Source of the DNA: Bradysia coprophila
Lineage: Eukaryota; Arthropoda; Insecta; Diptera; Sciaridae
Length of the DNA stretch: 64,000 nucleotides
Direction of reading: 5' to 3'
NCBI RefSeq assembly: GCF_014529535.1
Contig: NW_023503313.1
Span: 1,880,081-1,944,080 of the forward strand
Part shown: piece by piece, positions 11,679 through 23,879 of the stretch
Layout: each line of letters begins with the position of its first letter
Numbering within the stretch: the first letter of the stretch is position 1
Notes under the pieces: model-generated
Told to the model about the DNA's origin: nothing
The model's database searches: none
The model's input: the letters and a program-made list of their open reading frames with translations, nothing else
Position numbers and translations under genes: made by a program

Positions 11679-11687
11679 AATCGCGCC
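11679..11687. repeat. Target-site duplication, right (AATCGCGCC)
   Basis: Exact 9-bp match to 9119-9127, abutting the right terminus (AGGACAAT) of the foldback element. Confidence 0.82.
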
Positions 11688-11757
11688 GCTCATATCGATC
11701 GTAGAAATGTGCAATAACTAAATTTAACTAAATTTTTATTCAAATATTGTGATTCAC

Positions 11758-12206
11758 CTAAATTTGTTTCGTTATGCAACTAAAATCCGGCTTCAAGCAG
11801 GGGCAAGATTTGAGACCAAAGGTAATTGCGTAAGCTGGGGGATCTGACATGACTTCACAAAATAGTTGTTTCGCATTGAGCGGTGAGTTGTCGGTAAGCA
11901 ACACAAAGTCCGATTTTGCATTGGTCATGTCCGCTGATCCATCCATTCGCGTGTATGTGATTCGCCACCGGCAATAAGGTTTCCTGTTCGATTTCACAGG
12001 GTAAATTCCTGTAATCATGAATCCGGTCAGACGTTGACCATGAGCGCACATGAATGCATGTCTCGCCGCCTGATTGTTTAAGGACGATGCGCAGGGCAAT
12101 CTATAACATTCTTGATAACAGATATGGGGGGCAGCGTATGCCATATTTTTCTGATCCAAGTCGTCGAGCGCCAAGAGCCTTCTGGTCGTGTGTATCGCAG
12201 AGCCCC
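11758..12206 (-). CDS. Likely terminal exon of an unrecognised Cys-rich protein
   Basis: An open frame of about 149 codons follows a good acceptor (TTTTCATTTTAATTCAG) near 12207 and runs to a stop at 11758. Cysteines are spaced in a way typical of disulphide-rich secreted domains (CYQEC, LPC, MCAHG, YCRW, LFCEV, SCPC, FSC). There is no initiator with a signal peptide in this exon. The Met about 11 codons upstream lies in the presumed intron. A strong donor-like AACAAT/GTGAGT lies upstream at about 12345, beside a hairpin MITE. The 5' part of the gene is therefore probably missing, disrupted or in exons I cannot recognise. Function unknown. It could also be a pseudogene. Confidence 0.45.
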
Positions 12207-12353
12207 GGTAAACTGAATTAAAATGAAAAAATGTAATCACAACAATCGAGTTGTCTTATCGAAAATATTTTAATGAAATGAGCGATTTGGATTTGGATTG
12301 TCGTCATTGTCTGCGGCTCCCAATTTTTGAAAAGATACACTCACATTGTTTTG

Positions 12354-12620
12354 ACCAAGGTTCTGAAAGAACAGGTTAAGACACCCACGAGGGCGGCTGA
12401 CACACAAATTTTGACAAATAGATGCTATTTATTGAACATGCTCATTACAGATTGTTTGAAATGTCAACTTGAAGAAAAAAAAAAGTTTTTATCAGGTTGA
12501 CATTTCAAACAATCTGTATTGAGTATGTTCAATAAATAGCATCTATTTGTCAAAATTTGTGTGTCACCGCCTTCGTGATCAACTCAGATGTGTCTTAACC
12601 TGTTCTTTCAGAACCTTGGT
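12354..12620. mobile_element. Hairpin MITE upstream of Patr-1
   Basis: ACCAAGGTTCTGAAAGAACA at the left is matched by its complement at the right. The inverted match runs through the whole of both arms (about 120 bp each), including AAATAGATGCTATTTATTGA. The loop is only a few bases around AAGAAAAAAAAAG. It ends about 195 bp before the Patr-1 start codon. The TTCTGAAAGAACAG core is shared with the large palindrome at 20637-23491. Confidence 0.8.
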
Positions 12621-12814
12621 TTTGACGTAGGGATGAGACTAACACAGTTTTTTTATCGTTCACTGGAAAATTCAAGTACTGCATTGGGAGCTGCTTCTAG
12701 TACCGTTCGATTAAATTTACAATGTTGCCAACGGAAACGATATCGCCATGATGAAAATATTTGTGAAGTGTGACAAGATATGACACTTTATTTTAAAATA
12801 AACAATTTAATACT

Positions 12815-15800
12815 ATGGCAGATAGTTTTTTCGGATTTGATACGACAATATCGGTAAGTAAATGCGAAACAAACAAATTCCGAAATGTTTACTGCAGCGG
12901 GTGCCGTAGAACACGTTTCAAATCATTGTAAATGTTCCCATCACCTATGGGTTATAATTTGCCGTGTGTAGGTAATCACAAAAGAGAGCCTGCAAATTTT
13001 TATTTGTGTCCACGTCGTTTCTTTTACATTTTAAAATGATGCTGCCTGTGCGTTTTCTGAACATCATGTTTCACCTCTCCTCTCCATTACTGCTGAATAT
13101 CATTTTTGTGTTGTGCTGACGCCAGTTGAAAATGCAAAACTTATTTTTTTTATTGTTCAGCTTGATGACGATGGTGGCGGAGGTTTAGGAGACAACGAAG
13201 AGGATTACGATGCATTTAATTCCGAGACGTTTGACGCAGCCATTAATGGCGATTGGGAGAATACCCACGAAAATTTAGTATTATTAGATCAATCCGATGA
13301 TGTCAAGGAAGATGAAAATGACGACGATGATTCGGACTTGGGTAAATTGACTGCACGATGATGCAATGTTACAGTCAGTAAAACCGTTCTCCCTTCATAG
13401 AAATTAATTTTTCGCGAGTCGGAATGGACGATTTTGATGTGGCAAAAGAGGACACAGAGGGACGTGTTCAACTGGATCCAAGTGTTTGGGCACCAAAACC
13501 GCTACCGACACAGAATCCATTCAGTTTATATCAAAGTCCGGACTTTATGCGACACCATATGCCCCAATATGCAATGCCGGCGCCGATACAGCAACCAATG
13601 ATGCAACAACAACAGCAACAACAAAATCATCAACCGAATCACCAGCAAAATCATCAACAAAGCCATCAGCAACAAAGCCAACAACAGCATCAAATGAACA
13701 GTTTGCTGGAATCGTTGCAATCGGGAATGGTGAGTAGAAAATTGAATGTTAATAACGTGGCGACGGTTGTCGATGGATTTGGCAGCGTAATACCACCACA
13801 TCACAATTTGACAATTATTTGTTTGTATGAAGGACGAGTCTGTGTGTCAATGTAACTTTAGCATAAAGTGAAAGCTGAAAATTTGAATTTTTGTTCGCGG
13901 AAAATGTGTTGGTCTCATGCGTGCATATTGGCATTGAATGAGCGATGTGTTTCTGTGAATGCAATTTTGGTGTTTTCGTCGAACCGGTCGAACGGCCATG
14001 GAAAAATTGCGCAAAATTGAACGGTCACGCGTCACCCGTACTCGTTCACTGCCAATATCATCGCCAACACTTTTACAGTTATTCGTGAAAACACAGACCG
14101 CGTTTCTAAATTTTCCCATTTTCCCAAACAGCCCACAATTCCGCCGCCGCATAAAATCATTTCCGTGGAAGACATCGAACGAAGCATTCGGAATCAGCAA
14201 AAACAACAACCGGCAAAATTTGAACCGCTTCGATCACAGACACCTCAACATCAACGGCCACCACAAAGCCAAATCCATCAGCAGGTTCCATTCTCTCGGT
14301 CTCCATCGGTTCCGCCAGGATTACCACCTCCAAAAGGACCAGTGTTTCCAGCATATCACAATCAGCTGCCGACAAACAATAACATAAAACCGATCCGGTT
14401 ACCGCCAGGATTTCCTCCTTCTATGCAATTAATGGGACAGCATGCGATGCATGGATTGCCTAGACCAATACATCCAAATTTGCCGGTTGCATTAAATAAT
14501 TTTGCGGTACGTGTTTCCCTTCCAGTGTAGTGTGGAAGTGAGACCTCTGGTGTCACAGTCGACCGCATTGCATGTAGACGAATTCAACGATTTTTTTTCT
14601 TCTTCCACAGATGCATCCACATTTCAATGCAATGCGTGGCAGTAGCGGTGTTTCAATGCAACACCGTTTGCCGCCACCAATGACATCACCACATTACCAG
14701 CCGAATATGCAAAATATGCCCGTTTCTGTGAACCAATTTAATCAGCGTCTAGTGCAGGAAATTCAGCAAAATCATCCAATGTTGCCTTTCAATCGATTGA
14801 ACAATAACTTCAACCATCATCCGCAACTGAATCAAATTCAAATGCAACATCACAATAACAACAACAACAATAACAATAGCGTAAATCATGCAACGAATGG
14901 AAAGAATTCTCAGATGATGCAGCAGATGAAGATGAACGGAAACTTGGTAAGAATTTGTCGTGGCTCGGCCGTGATGTTGCTTAACTCAATTCTTTGTTGT
15001 TGATTTTTCCATTGACAGAATGAAGAATATGACGAATATGCGAATTTGATGAGCAAACGGGACAAGCAGTGGCTGATCACGATTCAGTTGTCTCAATTAA
15101 ATACCGGCACACCATACATTGACGACTACTACTACACAGTGTTCAAGGAACGAAAATCGAAATTGAAGGGCGAACGGGAAAACAAAGCGCATAAGGATAA
15201 TCAATTGAATCATCCGTTCTCGCAGCCGAAAGGTCATGCCCAATTGGTCATCATGTCGATGGGTAACAAAAACGGAATGAACCAGCGAAACGGTCAAAAT
15301 AATCGCGAAAGAAAAAATTCCGAATCGAATAAGGACAAAGAGCAAACGCCGCGCACATACACCCCATTGCAATTCGAGAATTCGTTGGGAAAGTTACAGG
15401 TAAAATTGACTTGGTCCCGATGCGATTGATGCGCTAGATACTAATTGCGTTGTTTCAACGACAGTGTGGCAGTGTCACAGCGCCCAGAAAAATCATTGAC
15501 ATGGATGTCGTGGGCCCGGAATCATCCAGCCCGTTTACAACGTCAATTGAAATATCTGCACAAAGAAAATCTCGCCAGATATTGATGCACATCGAAACGC
15601 TGTACCGGATTGTGTTGAAATTGGAGGATTTAGAGAATCCAACAGCAATTGCAACTTTTCTCATTGTTAAGGTAATGTGTTCCCTTCTTGACCACCTGAT
15701 CAATCGGTGTGACTTTCCGCTCTACGAAAATATTCGATTTTTTTTCTACAGGAACGCAAAGAGAAGGAGCGTGTCGCTGCATTGGAACAGCAAATGCTGG

Positions 15801-17896
15801 ACAACGTGATAGCGAATAAGGAGGGCATTTCCGCATTAAATCTTGATTCTACCGGCAATTCCGTGCGGTCGTCTATGTCACTGACCGAAAAAGAAGATGA
15901 GGGCCGTGATGAATTGCTGCCTAAATTGATAGCCGGTCTAACGTCAGAAAAGGTTGCACACATGATGACGGTCCGGAAGGGAAAGGTACGTATTTATCGA
16001 CTGCATTTTAATCCAACTGTAAATGAACTGAATGGATGGTTCTTTCTGTAGACGCTACTTCGCCGCATAATGCCACTGATCAAAAACAGCACTCATCGCT
16101 GGGCGGTTTGGTACACCATATTTGCGACACTGCCATTGATTATCAAGAAAGATAAGGACGATACAGATGGACTGTTTTTAGCAATGTTTCCCGAATTCAA
16201 GAATCAAATTCAACATGGAAGTATAATGGAAGTGATGAAAATTGCTAATTCCATGATTGCATTCGAGTCCCATCTGTGTTACATGTTCAAAAATAAGGTA
16301 AGATCTCGGAATTTGTATTTTATGGATGTCGATTTTTGAAACATTGATGGGAACTTCAAATCGAGGCTAAGATGTTGTGTAACTCAAATGTCTCTGACTT
16401 CGGGAAACTAGAATGTTTTTTCCGATCGAAATATTTAAATTTTGTGTTCAAAAAAGTCTTGAGTTAAAGCTGACATTCAAGCTGCATGAGATGTGGCATT
16501 CATGTAAAATTAGTGACAATTGTTTTAAATTAAATAACCGGCTGCATACAGACTTGTCTCTGTGGTATGCAAGCATAAGATATTTCCAAAAATTTACAAG
16601 ACTTTTCTAAGGCAGACTCCCCAAATTTTGTCCAAAAATGTTTGGAGAATCAATTGCCCGTTTTCTAACACAGAATGAACGCTCTCCGCCTCTCCGGAGA
16701 TAAATCCTAAAACGTGAAATATTTGTCCAAACAAAATAAAATTCGGTCGAGATTTACATTGCTCCGAAAACATGACATTTGAGCTACGAAATCTGCAAAC
16801 CACCAACTTGTATCTCCTACTCGTAAATTATCTCCTACACCATAAACATAAACTGTTATGACGGTGAAGCCTTTTTAATGCTAGTGGTAAGCGGGTAAGC
16901 CTTTTTTCGAACCGTACCGACCAATTTTTGAAACCTAGAGATTTGAGTAATTTGAGTAAAAAAAAACAGAAAAATTTTGAAAAATGTAGAGTCAACGAAT
17001 AGCCCAATAATTCTAAACCATTGGATGGATACACTCAATCGTTCTTGACAGATTTTTCATTTCCGCGTTTTTCAAATGAAAGTAATGAGAATTTATGGAG
17101 AAAGAATAAAGGAATACTATGAGTCAGGAATCGTACGTAGTAGCCTGGCAACATTTTAGATTTTGCGATCTTGAGAGAATCCTTTAAATTTTTCGGCACT
17201 GTGTGGTAATAAAAAAATTGGGGACCAATTTTATGTCATTTTGAAATGGAGAACCTTACCTATGTAAATTACAAGAACATTTTCGGCTCGCTCGTTCACT
17301 TACAAACTCGACGTGTAATGAGCTTTCGTACTTACATATGAAAATGTGAATCAAGGCCACAATTAGCTGTTTACGAATTCAAATGATTTCAAGTATTCGG
17401 CGGACTCATATGTCGACTCAACAGTGCAGAAACGTAAGATGTCGTGTTACACTGTCACTATTCGGTCCTCAATTAATTTCTATTTCCGTGCTTTGAATGT
17501 TATGCTCTAGCAGTACAAGCTGAAACACTCGTAGCTGAAAGTCAGACATCTTTCGACGATAAAAATTAATGTTTCTTTTCACTCTGACTTTCTAATCAAC
17601 AAATGTCCAATTTCGTCCAATTTCAGTTCTTCATTTCATGCATAATAGTACTCATACTTCGCGCCGAATACATCTTCAGCATCACCGACGACTCATCGGC
17701 CAGCACTAGCGTACCATCATCATGGTTGGCATTTTTAACGATACTGGTGAATGGCGCCAACAAAGTGACTCAATTGCAAACCATCGGTGCATCGATTCAA
17801 AATGACAATATCAAAGTGTTGGTAAGTCATTTCTCGCGTTTCCGTGAGCTGAAGTCGCAACAGTTGCTGGCTGTACTGACTCAAGACGACGTCTAA
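12815..17896 (+). CDS. Patr-1: Patr-1 / PATL1, mRNA decapping and decay scaffold
   Basis: Ten exons join in frame: 12815-12853, 13161-13341, 13419-13729, 14132-14506, 14611-14946, 15019-15399, 15465-15671, 15752-15985, 16052-16297 and 17627-17896, giving 859 aa. The start MADSFFGFDTTIS and the following acidic YDAFNSETFDAAINGDWE match the conserved Pat1 N-terminus, which binds the DDX6/Me31B helicase. Next come a Pro/Gln/His/Asn-rich low-complexity region with a Gln tract (about 13600-13700) and a second one (about 14700-14930). The Pat1 middle and C-terminal helical domains start near the KRDKQWL segment. In known biology Pat1 links deadenylated mRNA, the Lsm1-7 ring, Dcp1/2 and Ccr4-Not in P-bodies. 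Intron 9 is long (1.3 kb) and the last exon is the least certain, but KNK/FFISCIIVLILRAE reads through well. A polyadenylation signal AATAAA lies at about 18343. Confidence 0.93.
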
Positions 17897-20636
17897 ACAA
17901 AAACAAAATGTTTCAAATTTTTCATTTCAATTAATTAATTTTTTTTACTATAACTACTATAACTACTGTGAATGGGATATGAGAGCTGTGGGTGATTTAT
18001 GAATTTAATTTTTTTTTTGTGGAACCAGATGTAATTTTTCCTTTTTCCTATTTTTTTTTTTTGGGCATCATTCATTGTGGTGAGATTTAAACATGACTTT
18101 TGATGGTTGAGAATTTACATTTTTTTTCGCCCCTCTCCATTTATATATTTTGTAAAGAGGAAAATTTATTACGAAAATTACGAAAGGCAATTAAATTTTG
18201 GCTTAAGCAAAACAAAAATTTTAAATTAAAAAAAAATGGTAAAACTGCAAGCGCAACAGAAAAAACGTTCACCATACCGTAGGTTGACCATTCATTTTGT
18301 CGTTGATTTCGATCAACATCGGACACTGAAAAAGGAAAGTTGAATAAACAAAGAGAGTGCAATTGTCATAATGAAAGTTAAGGCATTCGAACAATCGGAA
18401 TTTCGTCAAGCAATAATAGCTTTGCTTCGGCGCAAACATTACATACCTAAAGATGAAAGCTTCACGCGGTCGCGTATTCTACTACATATGTTCTAACCAG
18501 GGCTTTATTTACAGTTTCTTACATATTTTCTGGAATTACAGACATTTGTTATAACTACAGAACAACCTTCGATAGATTCTAGTTCCACTTCGGCAACCGT
18601 GTGATAATGTTGTTGTAACTTCGTTTAATGTCCAAAAACATTATTTTCGCATTGTTTCGCAGTGGGAATGATTTCGTGAATATTTTGGTTACATTCTCGA
18701 CAAGACATGGACTGATGGCACTTATGTGTTGCGATGTTTTTTGTGCTGTGTCTTAATATCAGATCACATTTAATCGAAGTGCTGCTGCATATTTTGCAGA
18801 TAAAGTAAAATCAGGTTGGCAGCGATGGTAATACGACTCTGGCACTCTATGTCTTCAGAAAATTCTCCTCTGTTCGTTGACGATTTTTGTTTGACGGAGA
18901 TGTTCATGATATAAATTTGTAAATATTAGTTTAGGAATTTCATCCATCATTTTGACATCGTTTAAAATTTACGTGAGGCGTTCATATCCTCTCAATAACC
19001 TTTTCATGACGAACTCGAATCCACATTTTCATCGACTCTCCATTTCTGTAGCTTTAATTTTTCACTTAAATTGTTGCATACAAATTTCGTCCCACTTTTC
19101 GTAAACTGAAAAAGAACATTTCAAATGACTAGTTTAGTACAACTAAAACTATTTTTAAGCAGGCAAATAGTTCGAGATCTTAGATGTCATATAGCTTTTC
19201 AGACAACTGGTTATCGTTGGATAGTTAGCTTCTTGCTTAATTCACTGTTAAAAACAATAGGTGAAAATCGAAATGTCTGAGCAATAAATCGTTGGTTCTC
19301 GAAAAAAAAAGTTTTGACTCGATTGACGAAAAGAAAACGGTATTTCCATTCCTGCTTTTTGAATTTTTCTTAAATGGTCAAAAGTAACCAAAAATATCGA
19401 CAGCGGGCGGCATTTTTTTTTCGACAAATTTACAAACACAAAAAACATCTCGACACCTCACGTGTGTAACGCACGCAATGAACTGTAACTTTAATTATAA
19501 GATATTGTGAAAAAGACACGGCAACGGATGCATTAAAACATTAAAATACAGCGCTAAAAATTGCACATAATAATAAATTACATTTTATGCTTTTTATAAT
19601 ACCGTGAATAGTTAGCAAGTTGAACATACACAAACACACACATTAAAGAAAATGATTAAATGTGTGCAAAAAACAAATAAAATTATAAAAATAAATTTAT
19701 AGGCGGCCAGAGCCTAATATTTGAGAATTAATTCCCTAAAATTCCTATTTTTTTTTCTTTGCATTTTTATAAAACATCAGGAAACATTCAAAAACGTTTT
19801 TCAATTATGAACAAGTTAGGGAAAAAAAATTTGGAATTTTTGGGAATTAATTCCCAATTATTAGGCGTAGGCGGCAGATTTCAGTAAAAAAATTTAAATG
19901 GAATTTCATGGAATTTATTTGATTTCGTAAAGTTAAAAGTTTGGAAAAGAAAAAAAAAAGAAAATTTTAAAAATATCGAAAATTAATCCCTTTGGATATT
20001 TTTCGTACAGTTTTCGGTTTCCAAATCGATCGAACAATCGAAAATGATGCTAATCTAAGTGTATAACGTCGACAAATGAGATTTTTCTTTAAAAAAATTT
20101 AATTTATAGTTCGCAAGCATTCAACGAAAAACCAACAAAAACATTGACAGAGCGACAACCATAAAAATATTTGTTTTTAGATGTGGAGATTCCACCCGAT
20201 AGAAAACGAACTAATCCATACCAGCAAAGGCGCCGATTTTCATTTCAAATTATTAAAACAATTGTATCAACCTGCGTTAAATTTATAGTTGCCAAAAGGT
20301 CATTGTATATTTTTGAATGAATGTTCTCTCCTTGTAATTGGAAACACGTAAAGTATGACAAGCGACATGGAATGAAACGTATTATTCGAATTGATCTGAT
20401 CATGCGAAAAATTTTTTTTTGTAAGAATGAGAATGGTGGGCGGGGAAGAGAGAGATAGTAGCAGTAGCAATTATGTTGAAAATCCAAATTTAATGCTCTC
20501 TTTTTGGTGAAATATAAACTTTTTCAGATATTTTTTTGCTCGATTAATATTAAAGTCTGATAATGGAAATAGCGACGAGACTTATTCTTTCGTTGTATAT
20601 GGAACAAAGCAAAGCAAAAAGAAAACAAATCTTGAC
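17897..20636. other. Patr-1 3' UTR and gene-free AT-rich DNA
   Basis: The first part, to about 18370, is probably the Patr-1 3' UTR. It is T-rich, with AATAAA at 18343. Beyond that I see only AT-rich sequence with short fortuitous frames and no repeat with clear ends. Confidence 0.45.
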
Positions 20637-23491
20637 TACAGGTACTCAATTATATTATGACTATGGGATTGTGGGATTCATTCCTTTTACATCCTACACA
20701 CTTCCCACATTCAATTGAACCAACGAATTCAATTTCATTTTTGATTTTGTCGATTGGCACCATTGACATACAAGTGGTTAGTTCTCATTATCTGCTTGTG
20801 GTGGCACCATATACTTTGCGTGTCCAAGCAGTTAAAGAAGTACTAGGTAGCGTCAATCAAAATTCTGAAAGAACAGTTTAGATCACATCTGATTTGATCG
20901 CAAAAACAGTAAGCAATTTAGAAGGTTTTTTTTGTGCATTATATGTATTTTACATGCTACATGCGTCGAAAACGGTACTTTTCATGTTTCACACACTAAT
21001 TTCGACTTCCAAAGCATGCAAAAACCACTCGGGATAAAAAGATGAAATGTCTCGTTTTCGCTTGTTTATTGACCTCGGCTACGCCTCGGATCAACAAAAT
21101 TCACACGAAAACTCTACTTTTCATCTTTTTATCCCAAGAAATGTAAAATACAAATGCTTTTCTGATCTTTCAAACGTGAGAAGCAAGTTCGTGTGAAATG
21201 AGAGAAATGTAAAACGCTAATGAAATACATGAAAGAATGAATGGAACGAATTGGATGAAGAAAACCAACAAAAGCGGTAAAAACGTATGTTGATTGTTGA
21301 GTTTAAATTGGACAAAATAGCAAAATTCTAATCATAAGATGTTGTGCAACAAAATGACGATCGGCTGTACCTCCACCGTTTTTGATATCCGCCTTCTTGG
21401 TACATGACATATGCAAGATTCTTTTCATAACATTTTTATTGTTCATTTGTCAACAGATTGCGAAGTGACATTTCAGTTATTTTTAAGCTTTTCGTGATAT
21501 CGCAAAAACTGCAGGTTATTTCATTAACTTTGGGAACACGGGTTCTCCAATTCAAATGAGTGATAGATCGTTGGATTCATCTTTGAATTCTAGAGAAGTC
21601 ACATCTTTAATTTTTTCGATTAATTTTGTTTGTTTTCGGTGCAAAGTGTTCAAAAGTGAAGGCTTGTCAGAGGGTCCCGCGAACAGTTTTTCAGCAATAA
21701 CTCAAGAAATAATTATTTAAAATCATTGTTATGCTGTACTCTTGGGAAGACGTACTACAGATGGAGTGTATGCACTGGTTGGTGCAAGTATACCTCCACA
21801 AGATTTATGACCAAAAATATAGCGTTCGCCTTCTCTGCAAAATTGATGTTTCACGGGACTGACTGTGTAGTGTTCTAGCCTGCCTCACCCACTATCGTTT
21901 CACATATATAAGATCCCAGGTCTTCTGTGTGGCAAGCCTACAGAAACTGCAAGTCTTCGGAAAAAGGAAAAAAGTAGATAAAAATGACTGCACTTCCAGA
22001 CGCTGTTTCAGTAGCAGAGCCCCTAGAAAGAAAGTTAAAATTTTCAACTTTACAGGAACCTTTTTCCGAAGACTTGCAGGTTTTGTAGGCTTGCAACACA
22101 GAAGTACTGGGATCTTATATATGTGGAACAATAGTGGGTGAGGCAAGCTACAACACTACACAGTCAGTCCCTTGGAACATCAATTTTTCAGAGAAGGTGG
22201 ACTCTCTGAACACTATATATTTGGTGAGCAGTCTTTTTTTTTTCGCTTGTCAATAAAAAGAAATAAAACGGTAAAACGTTATTAGGTCCAAAAAAATGTT
22301 TTTGTCAAAACTTTTGTGGAGGTATACTTGCACCAACCAGTGCATACACTCCACCTGTAGTACGTCTTCCCAAGACCGACATTAGTACAGCATAACAATG
22401 ATTTACAATAACAATTTCTTGAGTTATTGCTGAAAAACTGTTCACGGGACCCTCTGACAAGCCTTCACTTTTGAACACTTTGCATCGAAAACAAACTAAA
22501 TTAATCGAAAAAATTAAAGATGTGACTTCTCTAGAATTCAAAGATGAATCCAACGATCTATCACTCATTTGAATTGGAGAACCCGTGTTCCCAAAGATAA
22601 TGAAATAACCTGCAGTTTTTGCGATATCACGAAAAGCTTAAAAATAACTGAAATGTCACTTCGCAATCTGTTGACAAATGAACAATGAAAATGTTATGAA
22701 AAGAATCTTGCATATGTCATGTACCAAGAATGCGGATATCAAAAACGGTGGAGGTACAGCCGATCGTTATTTTGTTGCACAACATCTTATGATTAGAATT
22801 TTGCTATTTTGTCCAATTTAAACTCAACAATCAACATACGTTTTTACCGCTTTTGTTGGTTTTCTTCATCCAATTCGTTCCATTCATTCTTTCATGTATT
22901 TCTTTAGCGTTTTACATTTCTCCTATTTCACACGAACTTGCTTCTCAGGTATGAAAGACCAGAAAAGCATTTGTATTTTACATTTCTTGGGATAAAAAGA
23001 TGAAAAGTAGAGTTTTCGTGTGAATTTTGTTGATCCGAGTCGTAGCCGAGGTCAATAAACACGCGAAAACGAGACATTTCATCTTTTTATACCGAGTGGT
23101 TTTTGCATGCTTTGGAAGTCGAAATTAGTGCGTGAAACATGAAAAGTATTGTTTTTGACGCATGTAGCATGTAAAATACATATAATTCACAAAAAAAACC
23201 TTCTAAATTGCTTACTGCCTTTGCGATCAAATCAGATTTGATCTAAACTGTTCTTTCAGAATTTTGATTGACGCTACCTAGTACTTCTTTAACTGCTTGG
23301 ACACGCAAAGTATATGGTGCCACCACAAGCAGATAATGAGAACTAACCACTTGTATGTCAATGGTGCTAATCGACAAAATCAAAAATGAAATTGAATTCG
23401 TTGGTTCAATTGAATGTGGGAAGTGTGTAGGATGTAAAAGGAATGAATCCTACAATCCCATAGTCATAATATAATTGAGTACCTGTATATG
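20637..23491. repeat. Giant near-continuous palindrome with arms of about 1.3 kb
   Basis: Left-end ACAGGTACTCAATTATATTA is matched by its complement at about 23470-23491. The inverted match continues through many landmarks, including ATGACTATGGGATTG, TTCCACATTCAATTGAACCA-like sequence, TTCTGAAAGAACAGTTTAGA and GATAGATCGTTGGATTCATC. The outer arms are about 20637-21807 and 22311-23491. A second inverted pair, 21808-21967 with 22058-22223, extends the symmetry almost to the centre. A roughly 87-bp asymmetric T-rich insert (22224-22310) and a 90-bp loop remain. Both arms carry an ORF beginning MSDRSLDSSLNSRE, intact only on the right arm (22305-22568, -). The arms differ at scattered positions. 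No target duplication was found. Confidence 0.85.
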
Positions 23492-23681
23492 TAGGGAAGT
23501 GAAACAATTTTGAAACGATCCATATTTTGCACGCATAATTACGACAATTTTTTTTTACACGATTACGATAGAAACAAAAGCACATTTATATGTAAAATTT
23601 AATGATATTCTCGGACGTCACCATGTATAGTGACTAACAACCATTTTTTGCATCAAACAGAATTAACAAACAATAGTACAT

Positions 23682-23782
23682 TACGTCCTTGCTTGGAGAT
23701 TTTTATTTTGCCGAGAGGGAGGTTAGCCGAAGACAAGGGCTATAATCCCTCGTGGAAAAATAACAATCTCCAAACAATTACG
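23682..23782. mobile_element. Short MITE, GCTTGGAGATTTTTATTTTG ends, copy 1
   Basis: The left end (CTTGGAGATTTTTATTTTGC) and right end (complement of GTAATTGTTTGGAGATTGTT) are inverted. The body includes AGGGATTATAGCCCTTG read on the minus strand. A second copy is at 36991-37095 in the opposite orientation. An adjoining palindromic tract (about 23790-23878) may be another small hairpin. Confidence 0.6.
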
Positions 23783-23879
23783 TATTTTACTTGCGAAGCC
23801 CTGCGAAAATTAAAATTATCGCAAGTGTCAACGGTATACCCCTTGCGAAAATTTCATTTTCGTAGGGTGCTACAAGTCA

